A DNA stretch of 44,330 nt from Clostridiales bacterium Firm_05. Its GTDB lineage: Bacteria > Bacillota > Clostridia > Oscillospirales > Ruminococcaceae. The stretch's first letter is position 1. Every line of letters begins with the position of its first letter. Below the pieces are notes generated by a model, which did not search any database, had not been told where the DNA came from, and saw only the letters and a list, made by a program, of their open reading frames with translations. The stretch lies in assembly GCA_001604035.1 (NCBI GenBank), contig LVAK01000044.1, positions 1 to 44,330 on the forward strand, given 5' to 3'. Shown in pieces: positions 19,317 to 26,716 of this stretch. Both the position numbers and the translations under genes were made by a program.

Positions 19317-21020
19317 TTACTCCTCCGTTTCCTTTATGAACTTTAACTTCTTAAGATCATCTTTTTCTATCGAATAATAATATCCGTCGCCCTCTTCGCA
19401 CTGTGCATATTCCTCTTTGAGAGTCTTCACATCCATTGCTCCGAAAATTGATTTTCTTCCTCTTTCGCCGACAAATTCTGCAATATTGTCAAGCAGGAAT
19501 GCTGTTCCGATAGCTGAATGGAAATTATCTCTCGTCTCGCTGTCACTTATGGTCTTAACGTCCGAGAAAATAATTATCCAGTTCATATCATCTGCCCGGG
19601 CAGCAAGCGACGGCAGGATTATCTCCATAAAATCTTTCGATGCAAGGGAATTGATATACAGGAACTTACTCTGAAGAACAAATACTGTATTCTTTATATT
19701 TCTTTCAGATGCCATTGACGGCAGAGCGATTCCTGTACCAAACACCTCATTCAGCACAAGGTTGCTCAGTCGTCTTGCCTGAGAAAGATCCATGTAATAC
19801 TCATGTATCAGCTTAATGAAGAGCTGCATAGGCGTTACCTTGCTCTTTACCTCTGTTATGGCGCCCTTTTCCTTGAATGGAAGAAGCATTTCCGTGTTGT
19901 CCCTGATGTACATTTTGCGGCCGTCATCATCTATTCGATCAGCAAATTCCTGTAGCTGGCTCCTTCCGTCATCGAAGAATACAAAATTGTATTTCGGATC
20001 AGCTATGAAATCCTTGAGCAGTCTCCTGAGGAGATTCGTCTTGCCAAAACCTTTTTTGCCATATACAGCAGCAACCTTCGATGAGTAAAAATCCATTATC
20101 ACAGGACGGCATTCAGTATAGTCCAGGCCTATATTTACCGAAAGATCATCCGTTGGAACTTCAATGTCGTCACCGGCAAAGCTCTTGCAGGCCTCTTCGG
20201 TAAGAACATCAGGAAAGCGTTTGTACTTCAATACACTGCTGCTGCCGAAATAGCGCTCGATATTGCTGCTGAATTCAGGTGAGGAAATATTGTCAGCTAT
20301 ATTGAGCTGAAGCTCATATGGTACCTGAAGCGGAAATGTTCCTGTTATATCATCAGGAATGATAGTAACATTTGCAAATCCATGACCGGGATTGTTTCCA
20401 ACCGGTATGACCTTCTGATTGAAGATCTCCGTATAACTTTCCGGAGGCATCTCCAGGGCTATCTTTTGCTTGAAGCTGCTCATCAGTGTTCCGAGTCCTT
20501 TTGTAGAGCTCGCTGTCATCACAACTGTGATACCCTTTGAAAGGCCGTCTCTGCATACCTTAGCGAGCTTCTCCTGATATGCTGTGTACCTCGGCTCATC
20601 AAGAAATGCATTGACATTGTCAATAAAGAGAGTCGTATGCACCGGCTGACCGGACTCAACTCCACGAAAATTCTTTCCGCCAAGCTTCTTTATGTTTTCC
20701 TTGAGCTGATCTTCCATAAGCTTGAAAACACGCTTTACATATTCTTCATTTGAATTGTCAAAGTATGCTGATACCAGCGGAAGATGCTCAAGATCAGCAA
20801 GCGCTCCGCCGAAATCAAGTATGAATATCTGCTCATCGCCTACTCTGTACTGCTTGTGCAGCACTGTTACAAGAAGACGGATAAGGTTTGTCTTTCCGCT
20901 CATAGAGCTTCCGAAGAGTAGGATGTTCGTATCCAGCAGGTCAACAATGAACTGCGGCTGATCCTGAATAACAGGGATATCCTGTCTTCCAAGAACGCAT
21001 TTTATCTTATCTCTCGCCAA
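19317..21020 (-). CDS. Type VII secretion ATPase, second subunit (EccCb-like)
   Basis: About 567 residues with two FtsK/SpoIIIE-type P-loop domains. The first has GSSMSGKT (ORF-track residues 42-49) and LFIDNV as a Walker B-like strand; the second has GKKGFGKT (326-333) and FFDDGRS. These match the second and third ATPase domains of EssC/EccC, which bind substrate signals and regulate the motor. The ORF track starts at a GTG inside the RBS GGAGGTGA; a TTG at 21020 with 9-nt spacing is more likely. It begins 5 bp after the first ATPase stop. In Firmicutes EssC is normally one chain, so a separate gene is unusual and recalls mycobacterial EccCa/EccCb. Confidence 0.85.
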   Translation of the reverse strand: MARDKIKCVLGRQDIPVIQDQPQFIVDLLDTNILLFGSSMSGKTNLIRLLVTVLHKQYRVGDEQIFILDFGGALADLEHLPLVSAYFDNSNEEYVKRVFKLMEDQLKENIKKLGGKNFRGVESGQPVHTTLFIDNVNAFLDEPRYTAYQEKLAKVCRDGLSKGITVVMTASSTKGLGTLMSSFKQKIALEMPPESYTEIFNQKVIPVGNNPGHGFANVTIIPDDITGTFPLQVPYELQLNIADNISSPEFSSNIERYFGSSSVLKYKRFPDVLTEEACKSFAGDDIEVPTDDLSVNIGLDYTECRPVIMDFYSSKVAAVYGKKGFGKTNLLRRLLKDFIADPKYNFVFFDDGRSQLQEFADRIDDDGRKMYIRDNTEMLLPFKEKGAITEVKSKVTPMQLFIKLIHEYYMDLSQARRLSNLVLNEVFGTGIALPSMASERNIKNTVFVLQSKFLYINSLASKDFMEIILPSLAARADDMNWIIIFSDVKTISDSETRDNFHSAIGTAFLLDNIAEFVGERGRKSIFGAMDVKTLKEEYAQCEEGDGYYYSIEKDDLKKLKFIKETEE

Positions 21021-21025
21021 AAAGC

Positions 21026-24000
21026 TCACCTCCACTCCGTAGGATCGTGTATCAGGCTGCTGAGCGGGCGCCGGAATATCTCACGGGGAACTATATAATG
21101 CTTCTTTTCATCATTCTCCGCTTTGATCTTACCGATCGTCTGTACGATATAGCTGAGCTGTGTGTCGTGCTCGCTGACATTCCTTGATGAACGTCTGATC
21201 CTTTCGTTATGCTTATTGGAAATATAAAAGCTTGTATTATGCCTTCCGCAAGGCATGACCTGTGTTGCCTTTACGATAGGCTCTATATTCTGATCCTTGT
21301 TTGCACCGGTGTAGGCCGACTGGAAATACATGAACTTGCTTCCGGTTCCGACAAGAAGGTATGCTCTTCCGTTACCGGGCATTGTGGGGGAGGCTGCATC
21401 TATTCTTCCGTCAAGCATTTCCTTTGAGGCTGCTCTCGTTGCAACTTTCAGACAAAGTCTTGACTTGGAATTGATACGTATATCCTCCGTGATCGCACCT
21501 TCAATATTCTGGGAAACAAGTATGATATGGAATCCCAGAGTACGGCCAACTCTGGCTATGGTAGTTATCTCGGCAATAAAATCGATATCATCGCTCTCAC
21601 TGCTGAAGCGCTTGAGCTCTGTAAACTCATCAACAACAAGTACAAGATGTGACAATGTAGTAGGACGTCCGCCCCTTTTAAGCTCCTCAAGCTTCTCACG
21701 CTGCTTGGGATTCAGAGAGTTGTAAAGATCATGATTGGTGTCGCCGTTAAGTATCTTTGTTATAGTCCGCTCTGCACGGATATATGCATCAACATTATCT
21801 ACACCGAAATCATTGAGCAGTATCTTCCTGCGCTTTATTTCGGCATTAAGCACTTCAAGGAAGCGCTTAAGCATATATACAGCGGAGATACCCTCACTTT
21901 CACCGGCAGTATCATCTACAACACCCACACAATGCGGCAGTGTCTGTAGACGATTGGAGAAGCCGCCGCCCTTCATGTCAACAAGCATAAGATTGAGATA
22001 CGTAGGCGAAAACTTCATGCAAAGCCCGATAAGATATGTAATGATCGTCTCCGACTTACCGGAACCAGTGGTACCCGCAACCAGCATATGCGGACCATCC
22101 GCCTTCTCATAGAGATCCAGAGTTACTATGCCGTGCTCATTTTTTCCCATAGGAACGCAAAGATCACGGGTAACATCATTCTTCTTCCAGTTTTCAAGGA
22201 GCTTGGGCAGGATCTCGTTATTGCTGACCATTTCCGAAGAATATCCATAGAGATCAAACAGTGTCACCATTGACGGAACATTTCCGTTTTCAGCTATCCT
22301 TCGGTAATAAATAGCACTTAGCTGACGGAAAGCTCTGTCATAGGCTCTTCTGATATCCAGGTCGCTCTTCTGCTGCGGATCATAGAATATATACGGATTA
22401 TCAAACTTTCTGTAATCGATCAGATTTTCGATGTCGCTGGTGGTATCATTACCGCCGGCAGAACGACCGTTGCGACTGAGACTGTTGAGCACTTCACGGG
22501 AAAGCACATTGTAACGGCTGCTAACCTTTGCATCATCGCTGGTGGTTCCTGTATACTCTATTATGTTGCCGCAATATCTCGGAAGCTGTGCAAGATTGCG
22601 GCAGGCAAATATGAACGTGAGACCGTTCTTGTTCTCATAGTCCTCCCCTTCCTTCGGAGGCTTGGGAAGATATTTTGAGAAACCGGTTTCTTTTATATCG
22701 TAATCATCAAATATAACGCAAACGATCTGGGTGTACTGCTCTTCCTCCTTATCCTCATCTTCATCATCGCCCTTATCCATAGTTCTTTCACCCATTATAG
22801 CCTGGAGCTTTCCGAAAACGATAGCTGCACTGGCCTTGTCAAATACAAACTGTGAGGCGTCCTCGAACAATTCATTCGTGTGAGGAAGGTTCTTATAGCT
22901 GCTTATAATTTCGGCCTGCTTTTTTCTGTCATCCTCTCGGTTGAAGAAGAACACAAATTGCAGATCCTCAGGAGTATGATAATATGCAAGCTCGAATACT
23001 ATATGCTCAACAAAATTCGCCGAATAATTGGTAACAGGCTCGATTATGCCCAATGCGCCGCAATTGCGCAGATCAAGCACCAGCGGAGGATAATTGTCAG
23101 TTCCCTCAGCCTGAAGATACCGGAACTCCTTATTGGCAAGATAGTATGGAAGATCGCTGAGGAGGCCATCAGTCTCCTGAGGAGCCTTGATCTTTTTCCT
23201 CATCTTCTTTGTCATCTTTTCCGGCGGGATAACTACTTCAATGCGCTTATCCCTGTTATCCTTATGTATCTTAAAGCCGATATCTGAAAATACCTCTTCC
23301 TTCTTTTCATTCTTGATCTCAAACATCGGATCTACCTGCTTTGAGGTTCCGAGGGTGATCTTGAAGAAGTCAAGATCGTTCTGTGAACGAGCAAAGATAG
23401 CTCTGTCAAGATTCGAGGTTTTGGTGAACAATTCATTTATGCACGGGTAAGTTGTTGAGAGATAATTGATATCACTGCGCTGCCATTCAAGTATAGTCTC
23501 CCATATCCTTGTAAGGTACTTCTCGTAATTCGCCTTCCATTCCTCAAGGGAGATCTCTCCGTCCTTGCCCTGTTTTACAAAATTATAGCTCTGAGTGACC
23601 ATTGTCGCTATGGATGTTGTCATCATCATGGCAATCATATTAAAACCGCTGGCATTATCCCTGAAAAGCGCAAGCAGAGCTCGGCTTCCGCAAAGAGCAG
23701 CCATGGATATTGCAGTAGGGATAATTACATCCGCATACTTTCTGCGTGGTATTGTCGGAAGCTCTCCTGCCGGGAGAACATCTATGACAGAAGGCTCTGT
23801 TACGGCAATTCTTCTTGTGCTTATATTGTATTCCAGTTTACCCTGATCACAGAGAGAAGGATAATCATAATGAGGAAAAAGTGCCGTCAGCCTTACCACA
23901 TCCCCTGCTGGGATAACGATACAGCTTGTCGTTACAATACCAAGCTCATAAAGCATTTTATCCATGCACTTCGGAACGCTTATGAGCTCCAGTTCCTTTC

Positions 24001-24202
24001 TTGCACGATAATACACCACAAGCTTTGAATGACTAATGGTGTACTCTCTGAACAGCTCAAAATGTCTGCGGTCGTTGAGCTTCAATCCATAATATATCGC
24101 TTCGAGCAGCGCCTTGAGCTTTATATCTTTATTCAATAAAAGTGAAAGTTCTTCACCATCTTTTTCAAATTTAACTGTCAGAAGCAACTCATTATTTTTC
24201 AT
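21026..24202 (-). CDS. Type VII secretion ATPase, membrane subunit (EssC/EccCa-like)
   Basis: 1058 residues. Residues 1-100 look like a ubiquitin-like beta-grasp domain, ending in a MDKMLYELGIV-T-T-S-C-IVI stretch comparable to YukD; FHA domains of standard EssC are not seen. Two membrane helices follow (about 158-180 and 187-205), then a helical linker and a degenerate ATPase-like region (about 370-650). Last is a full FtsK-type domain with GTTGSGKSE (710-718), LMLVDMKGGGF and Walker B LVLVVDEF (853-860). GPHMLVAGTTGSGKSE is the signature of the first ATPase domain of EssC/EccC, the motor of type VII secretion. The start overlaps the repeat-protein stop as ATGA. Confidence 0.93.
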   Translation of the reverse strand: MKNNELLLTVKFEKDGEELSLLLNKDIKLKALLEAIYYGLKLNDRRHFELFREYTISHSKLVVYYRARKELELISVPKCMDKMLYELGIVTTSCIVIPAGDVVRLTALFPHYDYPSLCDQGKLEYNISTRRIAVTEPSVIDVLPAGELPTIPRRKYADVIIPTAISMAALCGSRALLALFRDNASGFNMIAMMMTTSIATMVTQSYNFVKQGKDGEISLEEWKANYEKYLTRIWETILEWQRSDINYLSTTYPCINELFTKTSNLDRAIFARSQNDLDFFKITLGTSKQVDPMFEIKNEKKEEVFSDIGFKIHKDNRDKRIEVVIPPEKMTKKMRKKIKAPQETDGLLSDLPYYLANKEFRYLQAEGTDNYPPLVLDLRNCGALGIIEPVTNYSANFVEHIVFELAYYHTPEDLQFVFFFNREDDRKKQAEIISSYKNLPHTNELFEDASQFVFDKASAAIVFGKLQAIMGERTMDKGDDEDEDKEEEQYTQIVCVIFDDYDIKETGFSKYLPKPPKEGEDYENKNGLTFIFACRNLAQLPRYCGNIIEYTGTTSDDAKVSSRYNVLSREVLNSLSRNGRSAGGNDTTSDIENLIDYRKFDNPYIFYDPQQKSDLDIRRAYDRAFRQLSAIYYRRIAENGNVPSMVTLFDLYGYSSEMVSNNEILPKLLENWKKNDVTRDLCVPMGKNEHGIVTLDLYEKADGPHMLVAGTTGSGKSETIITYLIGLCMKFSPTYLNLMLVDMKGGGFSNRLQTLPHCVGVVDDTAGESEGISAVYMLKRFLEVLNAEIKRRKILLNDFGVDNVDAYIRAERTITKILNGDTNHDLYNSLNPKQREKLEELKRGGRPTTLSHLVLVVDEFTELKRFSSESDDIDFIAEITTIARVGRTLGFHIILVSQNIEGAITEDIRINSKSRLCLKVATRAASKEMLDGRIDAASPTMPGNGRAYLLVGTGSKFMYFQSAYTGANKDQNIEPIVKATQVMPCGRHNTSFYISNKHNERIRRSSRNVSEHDTQLSYIVQTIGKIKAENDEKKHYIVPREIFRRPLSSLIHDPTEWR

Positions 24203-25560
24203 TGAGTTCCATTCCTTCCTATCTGGGATCTGTCGCTATTAATAACATCTGTCAAATCAGATATCGTTATCTTATCTACAACAGGCATAGCTGTTGGCTT
24301 TATATTGATAACCGGCTTTATTCTGGTCAGATCTATGCCTTTGGATATGCTTACAGTTGGTGCGGAAGGCTTGATACCTGTACCGACCTTGACCTGAGCA
24401 TCGATTTTTTTAATATTTTTTGGTAGCTTGATATCCTTTACAGAAATACCTATATTATTGACAGGAAGCTTCTTATTCTTAGGCAGCTCAACGCTGTCAG
24501 GAAGCTTTGCGCCGACTTTTATTCCTGCAAACTTAGCAGCAAATGCGGTCTTGTCTTCTTCTGTCTTATCCGGCAGCTCAACACTGTCAGGAAGCTGTGC
24601 GCCGACTTTTATTCCTGCAAACTTAGCAGCAAATGCGGTCTTGTCTTCTTCTGTCTTCTCCGGCAGTTCAACACTGTCAGGAAGCTGTGCGCCCACCTTT
24701 ATGCCTGCAAACTTAGCAGCAAATGCGGTCTTGTCTTCTTCTGTCTTCTCCGGCAGCTCAACACTGTCAGGAAGCTGTGCGCCGACTTTTATTCCTGCAA
24801 ACTTTGCGGCAAATGCGTTCTTGTCCTCTTCTGTCTTATCCGGCAGCTCAACGCTGTCAGGAAGCTGTGCGCCGACTTTTATTCCTGCAAACTTTGCGGC
24901 AAATGCGTTCTTGTCCTCTTCTGTCTTCTCCGGCAGCTCAACGCTGTCAGGAAGCTGTGCGCCCACCTTTATTCCTGCAAACTTAGCAGCAAATTCGTTC
25001 TTATCTTCATCTGTCTTCTCTGGCAGCTCTACACTGTCAGGAAGCTGTGCACCGACTTTTATTCCTGCAAACTTTGCGGCAAATGCGGTCTTGTCTTCTT
25101 CTGTCTTCTCCGGCAGCTCAACGCTGTCAGGAAGCTGTGCGCCGACTTTTATTCCTGCAAACTTTGCGGCAAATGCGTTCTTGTCCTCTTCTGTCTTATC
25201 CGGCAGCTCAACGCTGTCAGGAAGCTGTGCGCCGACTTTTATTCCTGCAAACTTTGCGGCAAATGCGTTCTTGTCCTCTTCTGTCTTTTCCGGCAGCTCA
25301 ACACTGTCAGGAAGCTGTGCGCCCACCTTTATTCCTGCAAACTTTGCAGCAAATGCGGTCTTATCTTCTTCCGTCTGATCTGGTATTACGACTTCAGACG
25401 GCAGCTTTCTTGGAACTTTATATCTTTTTGTCGGAATCGCTATACTTTCTTTTACAGCTCTTATCTTTTCCGATTTTGCGGATTCCAACAGAGAGATAAG
25501 CAGATGCCTTTGGTGAGCTCTGATATGTGCATCATAACGTATTTCGTATCTTTCTTGCAT
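24199..25560 (-). CDS. Repeat protein with ten 30-residue units in the type VII-like cluster
   Basis: Start chosen at the ATG at 25560 (RBS GGAGGG, 6-nt spacing), giving 453 residues; the ORF-track start reads through an upstream hairpin. A basic helical head of about 60 residues is followed by ten nearly identical units containing FAGIKVGAQLPDSVELP and EKTEEDK. A tail has looser repeats of K-lP-x-I type. No signal peptide or membrane helix is seen. It is coupled by ATGA overlap to the EssC-like gene. Candidate roles are a cytoplasmic scaffold or length-determining element, or a secreted substrate. No known family recognised. Near-identity of repeats implies recent expansion or conversion. 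Confidence 0.75.
   Translation of the reverse strand: MQERYEIRYDAHIRAHQRHLLISLLESAKSEKIRAVKESIAIPTKRYKVPRKLPSEVVIPDQTEEDKTAFAAKFAGIKVGAQLPDSVELPEKTEEDKNAFAAKFAGIKVGAQLPDSVELPDKTEEDKNAFAAKFAGIKVGAQLPDSVELPEKTEEDKTAFAAKFAGIKVGAQLPDSVELPEKTDEDKNEFAAKFAGIKVGAQLPDSVELPEKTEEDKNAFAAKFAGIKVGAQLPDSVELPDKTEEDKNAFAAKFAGIKVGAQLPDSVELPEKTEEDKTAFAAKFAGIKVGAQLPDSVELPEKTEEDKTAFAAKFAGIKVGAQLPDSVELPDKTEEDKTAFAAKFAGIKVGAKLPDSVELPKNKKLPVNNIGISVKDIKLPKNIKKIDAQVKVGTGIKPSAPTVSISKGIDLTRIKPVINIKPTAMPVVDKITISDLTDVINSDRSQIGRNGTQ
24482..25380. repeat. Tandem array of ten 90-bp coding repeats
   Basis: The landmark ATTCCTGCAA recurs every 90 bp from 24521 to 25331, giving ten units. Unit differences are mostly synonymous or swap D/E, T/N and A/E. 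The array is in frame and lies wholly inside the repeat-protein gene, so copy number can change without frameshift. Confidence 0.95.
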
Positions 25561-25578
25561 TGAAATCCCTCCATTAAA

Positions 25579-25639
25579 CGGAACGGCACAGTCCTGCTGC
25601 ACAGAGGGAACTCCCCAAAGGCATGGCTGTGCCGTTTCC
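25579..25639 (-). promoter_or_regulatory. Intercistronic stem-loop between WXG100-like and repeat-protein genes
   Basis: AACGGCACAG (25582-25591) and CTGTGCCGTT (25626-25635) form a perfect 10-bp stem, extended by GGAA/TTCC with one bulge. The loop of 34 nt holds a small GGGAACTCCC hairpin. No U-tract follows, so it looks like an mRNA processing or stabilising element rather than a terminator. Confidence 0.55.
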
Positions 25640-25656
25640 AACTAACATATTACTTT

Positions 25657-25974
25657 TTAACCGGAAATAGCTTCAGCAAGCTGACGGTCACTGTCCTCGA
25701 CTGTGCTTCTGTTTCCTTCAAGAAGCTGAGCAAGGCCGTTGATGAGATCAGGGATCTGCTTCTCAACAAAGTAAGCAAGTGTACCCTCTGTCTCGCTTCC
25801 GGATGTACCGATCTTGTATGTAATAAGAGCGTCCTTTGTCTCACCCTCAAATGTGCTGAGAGCAGATGTGAGTGAAGTGATGAATGATGAACCAGCTGTA
25901 GCAAAGCTTGTGGATATTCTCTCGATATCTGCCTTTGCTGTTGCAAGCTTATTGTTATCTACTAACATTGCCAT
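25657..25974 (-). CDS. WXG100-like small protein (FEG variant)
   Basis: 105 residues, two helices with a central turn STFEGETKDALITY, so F-E-G replaces W-E-G at the expected midpoint. Length and pattern fit a type VII substrate or secretion partner. There is no Y-x-x-x-D/E at the C-terminus, as if it travels with a partner. RBS AAAGGAGAGG. It is the third small helical gene in a row; the stem-loop after it separates these genes from the downstream machinery genes and may favour high expression. WXG100 assignment is by length, position and turn motif, not a database search. Confidence 0.7.
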   Translation of the reverse strand: MAMLVDNNKLATAKADIERISTSFATAGSSFITSLTSALSTFEGETKDALITYKIGTSGSETEGTLAYFVEKQIPDLINGLAQLLEGNRSTVEDSDRQLAEAISG

Positions 25975-25999
25975 GGTAAACCTCTCCTTTCAAATATCA

Positions 26000-26365
26000 T
26001 TATGAACCAGAACCAGTTGACTGGCCGATGTTCTTGTTGTTATCGCCAAGTGCAGGATCTACACCATCGCCGATAGTTAATGCTTTTTCGATACTATCAA
26101 AGAGACCATCGCCGTCCTTATCAAACATTGAAAGGAACTGATCGAAAGTACCGCCGTCTGCAAGAAAAGCAGCAATGTTGTTATCATAGAACTGCTTTAA
26201 TCCGTCTGCTGCTTCACCCTGGAAGCCTGTGCTGAGAAGAGTATTGATAATAGAATCAAGCTCCTGAGCCAAGCTCTTGACCTGTGAACGGAATGACTGG
26301 CATTCACCCTTTGCTTTCTGCATTTCATCGCTGAGGACTACTCTGCTTGTTGTACCCATTGACAT
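26000..26365 (-). CDS. WXG100-like small protein with EF-hand loop
   Basis: 121 residues. The first two thirds are WXG100-like, with the central turn STGFQGEAADGLKQFY (F-Q-G in place of W-x-G). Near residues 80-95 is MFDKDGDGLFDSIEKAL, whose DKDGDGLFDSIE matches the 12-residue EF-hand calcium loop at every ligand position (D1, D3, D5, G6, D9, E12). A glycine/asparagine-rich tail follows. RBS AAGGAGG. It lies 14 bp after its upstream neighbour. A calcium loop in a WXG100-like protein is unusual and suggests folding or assembly outside the cell, where calcium is high. Confidence 0.7.
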   Translation of the reverse strand: MSMGTTSRVVLSDEMQKAKGECQSFRSQVKSLAQELDSIINTLLSTGFQGEAADGLKQFYDNNIAAFLADGGTFDQFLSMFDKDGDGLFDSIEKALTIGDGVDPALGDNNKNIGQSTGSGS

Positions 26366-26378
26366 TACTTATTCCTCC

Positions 26379-26714
26379 TTATTGAGTTGTTTTATTCCTT
26401 AAAATATGATCAAGCTCTTCGTAATCATCAAAAAGCTTATCATAATAAGTACCTGTAGGTTCACCGCCCTGACCAATAATCTTGTTCAGAGTTGTGGATA
26501 CGTGATCTATGACCAATCCCATGTCTTCGATAGGCCCGATAACAACATCAAGACCGCATAGCCTCAGTGTATCACCTGCCGGGGTATTAAGTGCGGTCAG
26601 AAGATCGCTGTACATATTCTCGAGCTTGGTCTTTAGCTGATCGTTGCGATCACGCAAAGCCGCCATATCATCAGCAGCCTGTTTCAAAGCTTCTTCATTG
26701 ATCTCGATACCCAT
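26379..26714 (-). CDS. WXG100-like helical protein with YxxxD tail
   Basis: 111 residues, helix-turn-helix plan with an N-terminal heptad-rich helix (EEALKQAADDMAALRDRNDQLKTKLENM), a turn at NTPAGDTL in place of W-x-G, and a second helix. The tail FDDYEELDHIL contains Y-x-x-x-D, the described type VII export signal. RBS AAGGAGG. It is 3 bp after the TPR gene and heads the row of three small proteins. One Cys in the turn region is unusual for the family. The family assignment is tentative. Confidence 0.6.
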   Translation of the reverse strand: MGIEINEEALKQAADDMAALRDRNDQLKTKLENMYSDLLTALNTPAGDTLRLCGLDVVIGPIEDMGLVIDHVSTTLNKIIGQGGEPTGTYYDKLFDDYEELDHILRNKTTQ

Positions 26715-26716
26715 TC

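Noticed and set aside
24428-25378. 316-residue plus-strand ORF and other long antisense ORFs over the repeat array
   Set aside because: It is the reverse reading of the 90-bp repeats, which are open in several frames because of their composition. It has no good RBS, and the minus-strand frame fits the operon.
24482-25380. CRISPR-like array
   Set aside because: The units are contiguous 90-bp coding repeats without unique spacers and lie in frame inside a gene.
24199-25641. ORF-track start of the repeat protein at 25641
   Set aside because: The extra 27 codons cross the stem-loop and lack an RBS, while GGAGGG is correctly placed before the ATG at 25560.
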